A DNA stretch of 64,000 nucleotides, from NCBI GenBank assembly GCA_019186825.1, contig JABARP010000017.1:36683-100682 (forward strand), in the 5' to 3' direction. This DNA comes from Pyrinomonadaceae bacterium. GTDB lineage: Bacteria > Acidobacteriota > Blastocatellia > Pyrinomonadales > Pyrinomonadaceae. Under the pieces are notes generated by a model that was given only the letters and a program-made list of their open reading frames with translations, was not told the DNA's origin and made no database searches. The stretch's first letter is position 1. Each line of letters begins with the position of its first letter. Shown here in pieces: positions 7,167 to 16,087 of this stretch. The position numbers were made by a program, and so were the translations under genes.

Positions 7167-9239
7167 TCATTTTCTTGGACGTAGTCCAAGTTCGCTATCG
7201 AGGCGCGCTAGAAAACGAGAGTAAGCGTACTCGACGTCTTCCTCAGAAAGCGTCTTCGTATCGCTTCGGTATTCGACGCGTATCGATACGGCACGCCTCC
7301 CCGGAGCGAGAGTTCCGCCTTCAAAAACGGAAACTAGATTGATGTCCTTGATCAGCTCTTCTCCCAACGAACGCGCAACCCGAAGGATGTCTGCAACCGA
7401 TGGCGTGCGGCCAACCTCGACCGTAACGTCGCGTCGGACGGAAGGGAATTTCGCGATCGGCGTGTAACTCGTAATCTTCCGCTCTGCGGCTAGAGCGCTG
7501 CTCAGGTCGAGCTCCGCAACATAAACGGGTTGGCGAAACTTGTACTTTGCTGCGATCTCTTCGGAAAGGCGGCCGACCGAGCCGACCTTTGCACCATCGA
7601 TCGAAATAGCGGCTGCTTGCCCGGCTCGGAGATGCTTGACATCGGCGGCTTCGAACTCCGCGTTCACAACGCCGGCGGCTTCGAAGGCGGATTCTACCGC
7701 GCCTTTGATATCAAAAAAATCCAGCGGCCGTTCGGCGGCTGCCTTGTCAGCAAGAACCTCGCCGCCCGACGCCGCGAACGCAAGTATTTCGCGTTCAGTC
7801 GGAAGCTCTCCGGGTTTTTCCGCAAGAAAGGCCTTGCCGATCTCAAACAGCTTAACGTCGCGGATCTGATGGTTATTGTTGAGTTTTACGCCGTCGAGCA
7901 GGCCGGGCAGAGCCGTCTGCCGCATACGGATCGCGTTCTCGATCACAGAATCTCGCAGAGTAACGGGCTGTGAAGGCTCCGCTGCGTCCAAACGTGGAAC
8001 CGGTTCGAATACGTCGTCCCAGGCCGTGTCGATGAAGCTGTAAGAGAGAGCTTCGCTGTACCCGAGGTCGCGAAGGTATGTCCGGATCGCAGCTTTTCGC
8101 GGTTCGCCCGCCTGGAATTCCCCGGCACCACGAGCCGCCGGAAGCTCTTCCTTGATATTCTCGTAACCCGCGTGGCGTGCGACCTCTTCGACGAGGTCCT
8201 CTTCGAGGGCGATATCGTAACGCCAGGACGGCGACGAATAGACGCGCGACCCATTCTCCTCACGGCTTTTAATGCCGAGCGAATCGAGTATCGCGACCGC
8301 ATCAGGATCAGCCACGTCAAGGCCGGTCAAACGAGCCGTTGCCGCTGAAATATCGCCACACTCGATCTCGGGCGGATGTATCGGGGTTGGATAGATATCG
8401 ATGAATTCACCCTTCTGCCCGCCCGCAAGTTCGACGATCAGGTTTGCGGCACGCTGCGATGCCCGAACGATATTGTCAATATCTACGCCGCGCTCGAAGC
8501 GATGGCTCGCCTCGCTGCCCATTACAAGCTTGCGTGCGAGCGTGCGTACGGAATCCGGCCGAAAATATGCGACCTCAAGAAGCACATTGACTGTCGAATC
8601 TGTAATACCCGAATCGCGGCCGCCCATTACGCCGCCGATCGCAACCGGTTTTTCCGCGTCGCAGACGACGAGCATCGTTTCATCGAACTTTCGCTCAACG
8701 TCGTCGAGCGTCACGAGTGTTTCGCCAGTCTTTGCCGGACGGACAATGATGCGTCCGCCTGCGAGTTTGTCGAGATCGAACGAGTGCATAGGCTGTCCGA
8801 GTTCGAGCATTACATAGTTCGTAATATCTGCAACGTTGTTGATCGAACGCTCGCCAAGTGCCTCCAGCCGTTCGACGAGCCAATCCGGCGAGGGCCCGAC
8901 CTTAACGCCGCGGATGATCCGGGCGGTGAAACGATAGCAGCGCGACGGATCGTCGATGCGGACGATGTCGTGAGCAAGCACCGGCGGCATCGGGATCTCC
9001 GGTTCGGGGTCGAATACGTCAAGAGCTCTGCCGGTCGCTGCTGCGAGCTCGCGTGCCACACCCAGATGAGAAAGGCAGTCGGGTCTGTTTGACGTGATAT
9101 CGACGTCAAAGACCGTGTCATCACCATGACGCTCCATACCCTCGACGGCCAGCCCAACGCGCGTCAACGCGGCCGCCGTTTCTTCGGCGGAAAGATCAAG
9201 GTCGATAAGGTCCTTTAACCAGTTGTAACTAATGTTCAT
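7167..9239 (-). CDS. pheT: Phenylalanine-tRNA ligase beta subunit, short form
   Basis: A 690-residue beta subunit of PheRS, which charges tRNA-Phe as an (alpha-beta)2 tetramer with PheS. The N-terminus ([14 protein letters not shown]) is typical. However, the EMAPII/OB-type tRNA-binding domain that normally occupies about residues 40-150 is absent: [15 protein letters not shown] runs straight into [22 protein letters not shown] of the B1 domain. The B3/B4 editing region, the B5 domain and the C-terminal ferredoxin-fold anticodon-binding domain ([16 protein letters not shown]...) are present. Usual bacterial PheT is about 790-800 residues. The start lies 3 bases downstream of the 84-residue zinc-ribbon gene, so pheS, that gene and pheT form one operon. 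Confidence 0.95.
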   Translation of the reverse strand: MNISYNWLKDLIDLDLSAEETAAALTRVGLAVEGMERHGDDTVFDVDITSNRPDCLSHLGVARELAAATGRALDVFDPEPEIPMPPVLAHDIVRIDDPSRCYRFTARIIRGVKVGPSPDWLVERLEALGERSINNVADITNYVMLELGQPMHSFDLDKLAGGRIIVRPAKTGETLVTLDDVERKFDETMLVVCDAEKPVAIGGVMGGRDSGITDSTVNVLLEVAYFRPDSVRTLARKLVMGSEASHRFERGVDIDNIVRASQRAANLIVELAGGQKGEFIDIYPTPIHPPEIECGDISAATARLTGLDVADPDAVAILDSLGIKSREENGSRVYSSPSWRYDIALEEDLVEEVARHAGYENIKEELPAARGAGEFQAGEPRKAAIRTYLRDLGYSEALSYSFIDTAWDDVFEPVPRLDAAEPSQPVTLRDSVIENAIRMRQTALPGLLDGVKLNNNHQIRDVKLFEIGKAFLAEKPGELPTEREILAFAASGGEVLADKAAAERPLDFFDIKGAVESAFEAAGVVNAEFEAADVKHLRAGQAAAISIDGAKVGSVGRLSEEIAAKYKFRQPVYVAELDLSSALAAERKITSYTPIAKFPSVRRDVTVEVGRTPSVADILRVARSLGEELIKDINLVSVFEGGTLAPGRRAVSIRVEYRSDTKTLSEEDVEYAYSRFLARLDSELGLRPRK

Positions 9240-9242
9240 TTG

Positions 9243-9497
9243 CTAAAACCAGTGCGATCGCATCCTTCGCAGAAATTCATCGTTGATCGGATATCCGGAA
9301 TTCGATCCGATAACAGAATCGATGCCGCATTTCGGACAAAGTGCACAACTGTCATCCGAGTCGATCCATTCGTGGATCTCAGTCGGCTTATAGATGTTCA
9401 AACAATAGAAGCATCCAACAATATTGCTCGAAAGGATCTCCTCACGATGGTTGCTCGAGTGTTTGTGAGCGGATATTACCGGGTCGAAACTATCCAC
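9243..9497 (-). CDS. Small zinc-ribbon protein inside the pheST operon
   Basis: An 84-residue cytoplasmic protein. It has a GCFYC knuckle followed by EIHEWID and then CPKCGIDSVIGS, so two CxxC pairs, and a C-terminus YPINDEFLRRMRSHWF. I recognise this as a conserved hypothetical family of small metal-binding proteins with no established function. It begins with GTG at 9497, immediately after the pheS TAG (9498-9500) and in the same frame. That stop is the nearest in-frame upstream codon, so no earlier start is possible. Its stop is 3 bases from the pheT start. Such tight packing implies translational coupling. Confidence 0.8.
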   Translation of the reverse strand: MDSFDPVISAHKHSSNHREEILSSNIVGCFYCLNIYKPTEIHEWIDSDDSCALCPKCGIDSVIGSNSGYPINDEFLRRMRSHWF

Positions 9498-10607
9498 CTA
9501 TCCAAACTGCTCCAGAAACCGTACATCATTCTCAAAAAGATGCCTGATGTCGTCGATGGAATACATAAGCGCGGCCATACGTTCGAGTCCGAAGCCGAAT
9601 GCGAATCCTGAGTACACGGTCGGGTCAACACCACAGGCCTTGAGGACATTTGGATGCACCATTCCTGAGCCACCAAGTTCGATCCAACCCGAACCCTTAC
9701 AAGGACGACACCTTTCGCCATCGAGCTTTCCTGTTCCATGACATTTGAAGCAAGAAAAGTCGAATTCTGCCGAAGGTTCCGTAAAAGGAAAGTATGATGG
9801 TCGAAATCGAGTAACGGTATCTTCACCAAAAAGACGTTTAAGCCATTCGGTAACTGTGCCTTTTAGATGAGCCATCGTGATGCCCTTATCGACGCAAAGA
9901 CCTTCGATCTGGTGGAACATCGGTACATGCGTCATATCTGGTGTATCTCGACGAAAGACCTTACCCGGCGCGATGATGCGTATCGGTACGCCTCGACGCT
10001 CCATTGCTCTGATTTGCACCGTCGAGGTCTGCGAGCGCAATGCAAAACCATCGGTCGTGTAGAACGTATCCTGAGATTCGCGTGCAGGATGACCTTCAGG
10101 AATGTTCAATGCGTCGAAATTGTAGTAGTCCGTCTCGATCTCGCGGTCATCCTCGATCGAATATCCCATCGAGACGAAGATCTCTTCGATCCGCTGGCGA
10201 ACGATCGTGATCGGATGGAGCGTGCCACGCTTCACGCGTCGACCAGGAATAGTCACGTCGATGCGTTCGGCCTCGGTCTTCGCCTCAAGAACGGCGGCTT
10301 TTAAGCGGTTCTCGGCAGCATCGAGGCGTTCGACGATCGAGCGCTCGACCGACTGGACGAACTGGCCGAATTCGCCTCGTTGCTCTGGCGAAACCTTGCC
10401 GATAAGCTTCTTCGCTTCGGCCAGCAGACTCTTCTTGCCCGTATGGCGGACACGCAGAGTACCAACCTCGCTCAACAACGCGCCGGCATCTTCGCCGTTG
10501 AGTGTTGGCTGGTCGTCAAATTTTTCAAATTCGCCATCGAAAGCCGCCTTTGCGGCTTCGACAGTCGCTCTTTCTTCGATCATATAGAGTGTTGTCTTCG
10601 GCGTCAT
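9498..10607 (-). CDS. pheS: Phenylalanine-tRNA ligase alpha subunit
   Basis: A 369-residue catalytic subunit of PheRS. After the N-terminal coiled coil, class II synthetase motifs follow: [23 protein letters not shown], motif 2 in [18 protein letters not shown], the phenylalanine pocket region [14 protein letters not shown], and motif 3 in [15 protein letters not shown] four-cysteine insertion (CFKCHGTG...CRPCKGSGW) is visible; many PheS proteins have a comparable cysteine-rich loop. ATG 10607 is chosen; ATG 10583 is a weaker alternative. It heads the minus-strand operon pheS, zinc-ribbon gene, pheT, coiled-coil gene, zapA. Confidence 0.96.
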   Translation of the reverse strand: MTPKTTLYMIEERATVEAAKAAFDGEFEKFDDQPTLNGEDAGALLSEVGTLRVRHTGKKSLLAEAKKLIGKVSPEQRGEFGQFVQSVERSIVERLDAAENRLKAAVLEAKTEAERIDVTIPGRRVKRGTLHPITIVRQRIEEIFVSMGYSIEDDREIETDYYNFDALNIPEGHPARESQDTFYTTDGFALRSQTSTVQIRAMERRGVPIRIIAPGKVFRRDTPDMTHVPMFHQIEGLCVDKGITMAHLKGTVTEWLKRLFGEDTVTRFRPSYFPFTEPSAEFDFSCFKCHGTGKLDGERCRPCKGSGWIELGGSGMVHPNVLKACGVDPTVYSGFAFGFGLERMAALMYSIDDIRHLFENDVRFLEQFG

Positions 10608-10718
10608 GGAAGCCTAAGGACACTGAAAACAGAATATATTAGCAATAATCACGGAAAACCGTAAATTTGCGGCACTGAAGCGGCACCACGACGTGTCTTC
10701 GTTCCGCAGAAATAACTC

Positions 10719-10727
10719 TGTTATCAT
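10719..10727 (+). promoter_or_regulatory. Extended -10 promoter of tdh
   Basis: TGTTATCAT (TG-n-TATCAT) lies 45 bases before the tdh ATG, in the divergent region shared with pheS. No good -35 is seen. It matches the extended -10 form found upstream of several other genes in the window. Confidence 0.5.
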
Positions 10728-10772
10728 CGTGAGAGAAAATTCCAATACTTCTATTGTTGAGAGATCCCCTAA

Positions 10773-11807
10773 ATGAAAGCGATCGTAAAAAGCAAAGCTG
10801 AACCCGGACTGTGGATCGAGGATGTTCCCGAACCGAAATTGACCATCAACGACGTGATGATCCGTGTAAAACGCGGCGGCATCTGCGGCACAGACCTTCA
10901 TATTTACAACTGGGACGAATGGGCACAGAACACGATCAAGGTTCCGACGACGATCGGGCACGAATTCGTTGGCGAGATCGTTGATATCGGCTCGAACGTT
11001 GTTGATTTCGCCGTTGGCGACATCGTAAGTGCCGAAGGACACCTGGTCTGCGGCCGCTGTCGTAACTGCATGGCGGGCCAGCGTGCTTTGTGCGCCAACA
11101 CGCGCGGCATCGGCGTCAATACGAATGGCGGGTTTGCGGAATACATCGCCGTTCCGGTCACGAACATCTGGAAACACAAGCCTGACATCGACCTCGACGT
11201 TGCAGCGATCTTCGACCCGTTCGGGAATGCGGTTCACACAGCGTTGGCGTTCGAGGTCTTCGGCGAGGACGTTCTGATCACGGGGGCCGGCCCGATCGGC
11301 ATCATGGCCGCCGCGGTTGCAAGACACGCCGGTGCACGCCACATCGTTATCGCCGACATCAACGAATTTCGCCTAGACCTCGCGCGCAAGATGGGTAACG
11401 TAACCGTCGCGGTCAACGTTTCAAAGCGTTCGATCAAGGACGTGCAGGAAGAACTCGGGATGAAAGAGGGCTTTGACGTCGGGTTTGAGATGTCGGGCGT
11501 TCCGAGCGCGTTCAAAGATATGATCGACAATATGTTCCACGGCGGCCGCATCGCGATGCTCGGCATTCCGAACAAAGATTTCGCCATCGACTGGAACAAG
11601 ATCGTCTTCAATATGCTCCACATCAAAGGCATCTACGGACGCCAGATGTACGAGACCTGGTACCAGATGTCCAACCTCCTCGACGCCGGCGTCGACATCT
11701 CCCCCGTCGTCACCCACCGCTATTCCTACAAAGACTTCGAACACGGCTTCGAAGCCATCAAAGAAGGAAACTGCGGCAAGGTCGTGCTAGACTTCGAGGA
11801 GATATAA
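10773..11807 (+). CDS. tdh: L-threonine 3-dehydrogenase
   Basis: A 344-residue zinc medium-chain dehydrogenase that oxidises threonine to 2-amino-3-oxobutyrate with NAD+. Catalytic-zinc segment [16 protein letters not shown] and [12 protein letters not shown]; structural zinc loop [15 protein letters not shown]; Rossmann motif [13 protein letters not shown]-terminus [18 protein letters not shown]. Length and motifs match E. coli Tdh. Its usual partner kbl lies 1.9 kb downstream; between them are an accessory nuclease-like gene, repeats, a second partial copy of the tdh 3' end and a small membrane-protein gene. The gene itself is complete. Confidence 0.95.
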   Translation: MKAIVKSKAEPGLWIEDVPEPKLTINDVMIRVKRGGICGTDLHIYNWDEWAQNTIKVPTTIGHEFVGEIVDIGSNVVDFAVGDIVSAEGHLVCGRCRNCMAGQRALCANTRGIGVNTNGGFAEYIAVPVTNIWKHKPDIDLDVAAIFDPFGNAVHTALAFEVFGEDVLITGAGPIGIMAAAVARHAGARHIVIADINEFRLDLARKMGNVTVAVNVSKRSIKDVQEELGMKEGFDVGFEMSGVPSAFKDMIDNMFHGGRIAMLGIPNKDFAIDWNKIVFNMLHIKGIYGRQMYETWYQMSNLLDAGVDISPVVTHRYSYKDFEHGFEAIKEGNCGKVVLDFEEI

Positions 11808-11814
11808 CAGGATT

Positions 11815-13029
11815 ATGCCGCTAATTTCTATTTGGGATACAAACCCGGACGCGATACTTGAATTTTCGATCGAGCAACTACTGGCAACAGCTGGCGACGG
11901 TCATTTACTCGATGAGTCGGAATGTTCGCGCGAACTTCGACTTTTCTTCTCTCAGGTTTCAAGCGAGAAGCTCGGCGAATATGCCGATCAATGTTTGACT
12001 CGGCGATTTGACGGCAATGGCAAGGTGCTCCAGGACATAGTTAATGAGCTTGGTCGTCGCCTTGACTACGATGTGGACAATGGCCGCTATCAGGGAACGC
12101 GGAACGCCGTGGGGAATGACGGTCTCTGGCGCAGTCCGGAGAATCACACGCTCCTGATTGAAGTGAAAACGACAGACACTTACAGCATCTCCGTCGATAC
12201 CATCGCCAATTACCGTGACAATTTAGTGTCGACTTCCAATATCTCCGGTGAAAATTCGATGTTGCTTGTTGTGGGTAGGTACGACACTGGGCAGCTAGAA
12301 GCACAGGTTCGCGGGTCGCGTCACGCTTGGGACATGCGTTTGATTAGTGTCGACTCACTGATTAGCCTGGTTCGTCTCAAGGAGAATACGGAAGATGCAG
12401 TAACAGCAGAGAAGATCCGTAGCGTTCTTATACCGATGGAATACACACGATTGGACCGCCTTGTGGACGTATTGTTCACCGCCGCTCAAGATGTCGAAGC
12501 CGTCGTCGAGAATGAGAGTCGCCCGGAAGCGGAGAGCAACGATTCCAATGAATCCACATTCGTTCAGGACCGTACGGACTTGACGTTAATAGATTCAATG
12601 CGTGCCAGCATTCTTCGTAGTGTAGAGCGGTCGAGCGGAGCGAAGCTGATAAAGAAAAGTCGTGCGCTATATTCCTCTAGCGATCGATCAATCGGTGTTG
12701 CTTGCACGGTATCCAAGTTCTATGCGGAGAAAAACGTTAAGTATTGGTATGCACATCATACTCCTTGGCAGGAGTTCCTAGAGAGGGTGACGAGTGGGTT
12801 TTTGGCACTGGGTTGCGTGGACGCGAACTTTGCTTTCCTCCTGCCCTTCGATGTTTTAGGTGAGAAACTTCCTCACCTAAATACGACAATAAGAAACGGA
12901 AAAACCTACTGGCATATCCATATAACAAATCCTGAGCCGAATTTTTATCAAATGTTGGTTCCGCGGACAGGGGAACACCTTGACCTGACGCCGTTTACGA
13001 TTCAACTGGTGAACGACAGCCAGGCGTAA
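11815..13029 (+). CDS. PD-(D/E)XK nuclease-like protein inserted behind tdh
   Basis: A 404-residue protein of unknown function. Residues about 75-135 carry a PD-(D/E)XK-type core: a helix (LQDIVNELGRRLDYDV), an acidic residue in GNDGLWRSP, then LLIEVKTTD (E-x-K) and a trailing helix with IANYRDNL. The family pattern, including a following VVGRYDTGQLEAQVRGSRHAW, recurs in restriction-endonuclease-like hypothetical proteins, so DNA cleavage is plausible but unproven. The C-terminal half (about 235-404) has no recognised domain. It starts 7 bases after the tdh stop on the same strand. Base composition looks clearly poorer in G+C than tdh. No methylase or integrase is adjacent. Confidence 0.8.
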   Translation: MPLISIWDTNPDAILEFSIEQLLATAGDGHLLDESECSRELRLFFSQVSSEKLGEYADQCLTRRFDGNGKVLQDIVNELGRRLDYDVDNGRYQGTRNAVGNDGLWRSPENHTLLIEVKTTDTYSISVDTIANYRDNLVSTSNISGENSMLLVVGRYDTGQLEAQVRGSRHAWDMRLISVDSLISLVRLKENTEDAVTAEKIRSVLIPMEYTRLDRLVDVLFTAAQDVEAVVENESRPEAESNDSNESTFVQDRTDLTLIDSMRASILRSVERSSGAKLIKKSRALYSSSDRSIGVACTVSKFYAEKNVKYWYAHHTPWQEFLERVTSGFLALGCVDANFAFLLPFDVLGEKLPHLNTTIRNGKTYWHIHITNPEPNFYQMLVPRTGEHLDLTPFTIQLVNDSQA

Positions 13030-13140
13030 ATGAATCGACTAAAACATGCAAACGTTGTGGAGATCAGAAAGAAATCGCTCTCATCGCTTGTCGGATCGAT
13101 CATTTCGGGCGAGAATCGCTTGCGGCAGCGGGGAATCGAC

Positions 13141-13300
13141 GAGATCGCTAAAAAATTCGATAGATCACGCGAAAGTTTGTTAATTCGAGGAAAAAGTCGA
13201 TAATTCAGGCGAAAGTTCGATATTTCAGAGAAAAATTGGAAATAACAGAGAAAAATCGCAAATAACAAACAAAAGTTACAGATAACAAACGAAAGTTCTA
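13141..13300 (+). repeat. Degenerate tandem repeat, eight 20-bp units
   Basis: Eight consecutive blocks of exactly 20 bases begin at 13141, 13161, 13181, 13201, 13221, 13241, 13261 and 13281. Examples: TAATTCAGGCGAAAGTTCGA and GATAACAAACGAAAGTTCTA. The middle (GAAAGTT or GAAAAAT) and the outer A/T bases are best conserved. There are no spacers, so this is not CRISPR. It lies in the noncoding segment (13030-13505) between the nuclease-like gene and the tdh 3' remnant. An antisense reading frame through it is not considered a gene. Confidence 0.75.
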
Positions 13301-13310
13301 ATATTTCATG

Positions 13311-13380
13311 TCAGAACCGGGAGCGATAGCGACTGGGTTCCAAGCCCGAGTCAGGACCGCGACCGATAGCGACTGGGTTC
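13311..13380 (+). repeat. REP-like 30-bp direct repeat pair
   Basis: Copies at 13311-13340 and 13351-13380 match at 27 of 30 positions. The conserved half is CGATAGCGACTGGGTTC. Each copy has small inverted ends (GAACC or GGACC against GGGTTC), so it can fold like a repetitive extragenic palindrome. The second copy ends directly at the remnant of the tdh 3' end. Whether it is dispersed in the genome cannot be seen here; no further copy was noticed in this window. Confidence 0.65.
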
Positions 13381-13386
13381 TTCTGC

Positions 13387-13473
13387 TTCTTGCAGCGTGA
13401 TATCCAAAAAAACTTCAACACCATAAAAGAAGGCAACTGCGGCAAGGTTGTTCTTGATTTTGAGGAGATCTAG
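13387..13473 (+). pseudogene. Second, diverged copy of the tdh 3' end
   Basis: In frame, 13423-13473 encodes [16 protein letters not shown] and a stop, identical over 16 residues to the end of intact tdh (stop at 11807). The DNA differs at eight positions, all synonymous third bases. Upstream, DIQKNFNT aligns without gaps to DFEHGFEA of tdh, and weaker similarity reaches about 13387, where the REP-like repeat ends. There is no start codon or rest of the gene. Because the differences are all silent, both sequences must have been under coding selection while diverging. This points to recombination with an orthologue and not to decay after a local duplication. Confidence 0.88.
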
Positions 13474-13505
13474 GCAACGGCTCTGCCGCCGTTCATTCAA
13501 ACGAC

Positions 13506-13730
13506 ATGGCCAAGCAATATTTCAACAACCCGAACGCAGCGGAAAAGTCCCCGAGCGGATGTTTGTTTGTGCTTCTGCTCCTGTGGCTGCTGCTCGCCGG
13601 GAGCACATTGGTCGTTATTTTCCGTGGCGAAGGCTGGGGAATATTGGCTCTCAACCTCGGGTTGCTAGCCGTGGTAACCTTAGGGATCAAATTTATTCGT
13701 CGATTGGGGGTTTGGGTAAGTTCGCGTTAG
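13506..13730 (+). CDS. Small membrane protein, unknown function
   Basis: A 74-residue protein with two hydrophobic helices (CLFVLLLLWLLLAGSTLVVIF and ILALNLGLLAVVTLGIKF) and a polar N-terminus. It lies three bases before kbl on the same strand and is probably co-transcribed with it. No family recognised. Before the insertion behind tdh it would have been the next gene after tdh. Confidence 0.6.
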   Translation: MAKQYFNNPNAAEKSPSGCLFVLLLLWLLLAGSTLVVIFRGEGWGILALNLGLLAVVTLGIKFIRRLGVWVSSR

Positions 13731-13733
13731 CAT

Positions 13734-14933
13734 ATGTATTCAAATTTCAAACAACATTTAGAAGCAACTATTAGCGAGATTAGGGACGCGGGGCTTTATA
13801 AGTCGGAGCGTGTGATCGACGGGCCGCAGGATGCGCGGATCGAGGTTGGCGGCCGCGAGGTCCTCAACATGTGCGCGAATAATTACCTGGGATTGTCGGA
13901 TGATCCGATCGTCATTGACGCGGCACGCAAAAGCCTCGACGAATGGGGCTATGGCTTGTCGAGCGTTCGGTTCATCTGCGGGACGCAGGCTATTCACAAA
14001 GAACTCGAAGAGAAGATCAGCGAATTCTTAGGCACCGAGGACACCATTCTCTACACAAGCTGCTTCGACGCAAACGGCGGTCTGTTCGAGACGCTCCTGG
14101 GCGAAGAAGATGCCGTCATTTCCGATGAACTAAATCACGCGAGCATCATCGACGGCGTCAGGCTGTGCAAGGCTCAGCGTTTTCGCTACAAGAACAGCGA
14201 TATGGCAGACCTCGAAGCAAAACTAGTCGAAGCGAAAGCCGCACGATTCAAGATGATCGCAACGGACGGCGTGTTCTCGATGGATGGTTATATTGCGAAT
14301 CTGCCCGCGATCTGCGACCTTGCCGAAAAGCACGATGCACTCGTGATGGTCGATGATTCGCACGCCGTTGGCTTTATGGGCAAGAGCGGCAGAGGGACTC
14401 ACGAACATCACAACGTCATGGATCGAGTTGACGTCATCACCGGCACGCTCGGCAAGGCTCTTGGTGGGGCAAGCGGCGGATATGCAAGCGGCAAAAAAGA
14501 GATGATCGAACTCCTCAGACAGCGTTCGCGTCCGTATCTGTTCAGCAATTCGGTCGCACCGCCGATCGTCGCGGCGTCGATCGCTGCGTTGGATAATCTA
14601 ATGGCTTCGACCGCCTTGCGCGACCGCCTGATGGAGAACACAAAGTATTTTCGCGAGAAGATCGCGTCGATCGGGCTTGACGTTTTGCCGGGCGAGCATC
14701 CGATAGTGCCAGTGATGTTCGGCGAGGCACGGCCGGCGGTTCAAATGGCGGAAGTCCTGCTTGCAAAAGGCGTGTATGTGATCCCGTTCTCGTTCCCGGT
14801 CGTACCGAAAGGCAAGGCGAGGATCAGAACGCAAGTGTCTGCGGCACATTCGAAAGAGGACCTGGATTTTGCGGTTGAAAAATTCGCGGAGGCTAAGGCC
14901 GAATTGGGGATCGGGAAGAGTGTGTCAGCCTAA
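13734..14933 (+). CDS. kbl: Glycine C-acetyltransferase (2-amino-3-ketobutyrate CoA ligase)
   Basis: A 399-residue PLP enzyme of the alpha-oxoamine synthase family. It cleaves 2-amino-3-oxobutyrate, the Tdh product, with CoA to glycine and acetyl-CoA. Visible motifs: [47 protein letters not shown], and the PLP lysine in [15 protein letters not shown]. Its length matches E. coli Kbl (398). The 3' end overlaps the convergent membrane-protein stop by four bases. Together with tdh it forms the threonine-to-glycine route. Confidence 0.96.
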   Translation: MYSNFKQHLEATISEIRDAGLYKSERVIDGPQDARIEVGGREVLNMCANNYLGLSDDPIVIDAARKSLDEWGYGLSSVRFICGTQAIHKELEEKISEFLGTEDTILYTSCFDANGGLFETLLGEEDAVISDELNHASIIDGVRLCKAQRFRYKNSDMADLEAKLVEAKAARFKMIATDGVFSMDGYIANLPAICDLAEKHDALVMVDDSHAVGFMGKSGRGTHEHHNVMDRVDVITGTLGKALGGASGGYASGKKEMIELLRQRSRPYLFSNSVAPPIVAASIAALDNLMASTALRDRLMENTKYFREKIASIGLDVLPGEHPIVPVMFGEARPAVQMAEVLLAKGVYVIPFSFPVVPKGKARIRTQVSAAHSKEDLDFAVEKFAEAKAELGIGKSVSA

Positions 14934-15337
14934 GATGGCCACCGTATTCTTAACCGTTCGACGCTCCAAAGGGTGAGCTGAATAAGGAAGCATATGGCGA
15001 CTACGCTCAGGACGACTTTTGTTCCGAACCCACCGACCGGGCCGCAGGCAGGATCAATCGCGGCGCTCGAGGCGTACCAGCCCGGGCTTATAGCAAGGGC
15101 GGAAGCTGCTAATAGCAAGATCACTATTCCCTTGAAGCGGCGAAGGAAGAAAATCACTATCGTGCCGACACCTAATACGATGGCAGGCCAATGCAATGCT
15201 CGAAGGTAGGCGAGGTGTTCGGCTTCAACCTGATCGGCCGAAACACCCTCGGCAAGGGTGCATGAAAGAACCGCCCCGCTAAAAAAGATCAACAGCGAGG
15301 CGCTCGAGATTCCCTTAAATAACCTTTCGAAGGTCAT
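14930..15337 (-). CDS. Multi-pass membrane protein downstream of rplT
   Basis: A 135-residue protein with about four hydrophobic helices ([72 protein letters not shown]). ATG 15337 is preferred over 15391 because the longer form overlaps rplT, while 15337 follows the rplT stop by 7 bases and has GAAGAA just upstream. The alternation of helices and a conserved-looking HWP resembles cytochrome-oxidase-assembly-type membrane proteins, but no family is certain. Confidence 0.65.
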   Translation of the reverse strand: MTFERLFKGISSASLLIFFSGAVLSCTLAEGVSADQVEAEHLAYLRALHWPAIVLGVGTIVIFFLRRFKGIVILLLAASALAISPGWYASSAAIDPACGPVGGFGTKVVLSVVAICFLIQLTLWSVERLRIRWPS

Positions 15338-15344
15338 TTCTTCA

Positions 15345-15716
15345 TTAGGCCGCAGCTTGCTTACCCAATGCGTCCTTCGCCTGTCCCACAACCGCCGCGA
15401 AAGCCTCAGGCTGTTTTACGGCCATATCGGCCAGGACCTTACGGTCGAGTTCGATCTCGGCGAGGTTAAGGCCGTGAATGAACTGCGAATACTTTATGTC
15501 ATTCAGGCGGCACGCCGCATTGATGCGGACGATCCAAAGTTTGCGGAAGTCGCGCTTCTTAAGCTTGCGGCCCGTATAGGCGAAATTCAGTGCACGCTCG
15601 ACCGATTCTTTCGCTGAGCGATAGAGTTTTGATTTTGTTCCGCGATAGCCTTTGGCTAAAGCTAATATCTTTTTGCGTTTTTCGGTACGCTTATTACCAC
15701 GTTTTGCTCTTGGCAT
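15345..15716 (-). CDS. rplT: 50S ribosomal protein L20
   Basis: A 123-residue L20: [26 protein letters not shown] at the start, then [25 protein letters not shown] and the typical C-terminus ending in an Ala-rich tail. It binds 23S rRNA early in 50S assembly. In E. coli, L20 represses the rpmI-rplT message by binding a leader that mimics its rRNA site. The 139-base gap between rpmI and rplT here holds a small hairpin (CGGCAGTTTGCCG on the minus strand) but no clear L20 site is asserted. Part of thrS-infC-rpmI-rplT. Confidence 0.97.
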   Translation of the reverse strand: MPRAKRGNKRTEKRKKILALAKGYRGTKSKLYRSAKESVERALNFAYTGRKLKKRDFRKLWIVRINAACRLNDIKYSQFIHGLNLAEIELDRKVLADMAVKQPEAFAAVVGQAKDALGKQAAA

Positions 15717-15855
15717 AATTCCTCCAATTGCGGAATGCTGGATGCGAAATGCCGGATCTCATGACCCGACGTCAATTCGACGAATATTCCTGCTTCCGAT
15801 GTATAAAAGTTCACTTCAACGTCATCGGCAAACTGCCGAAAGGACGCCGTAATTT

Positions 15856-16059
15856 CTAGTCGCGGCCGTAGGGAAGCATCTTCTCAACGCGCTTCTGGTC
15901 GCCTTCGGAGACAAGCACATCAATATCGAGATTGCGCTTTCTCTTGTTCGTCTTCTTCGTCAAAATATGACGCGCATGGCTGTGGCCGCGTTTGAATTTG
16001 CCCGTCGCTGTCGAGCGAAAACGCTTTGCTGCGCCTTTGTGTGTCTTAAGTTTCGGCAT
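15856..16059 (-). CDS. rpmI: 50S ribosomal protein L35
   Basis: A 67-residue basic protein with the L35 signature [20 protein letters not shown] and [14 protein letters not shown], ending in MLPYGRD. Standard position between infC and rplT. Confidence 0.97.
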   Translation of the reverse strand: MPKLKTHKGAAKRFRSTATGKFKRGHSHARHILTKKTNKRKRNLDIDVLVSEGDQKRVEKMLPYGRD

Positions 16060-16087
16060 AAAAATCTAACTCCTTACAATAAAAATC

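Noticed and set aside
13002..13268. 88-codon minus-strand gene in the repeat region
   Set aside because: It lies over the nuclease-like gene end and the 20-bp tandem repeat; the amino-acid pattern (repeated Phe/Ser/Asn) reflects the repeat.
13141..13380. CRISPR array
   Set aside because: Units are contiguous with no unique spacers, are degenerate, and no cas genes are near. The 40-base spacing of the REP-like pair gives only two copies.
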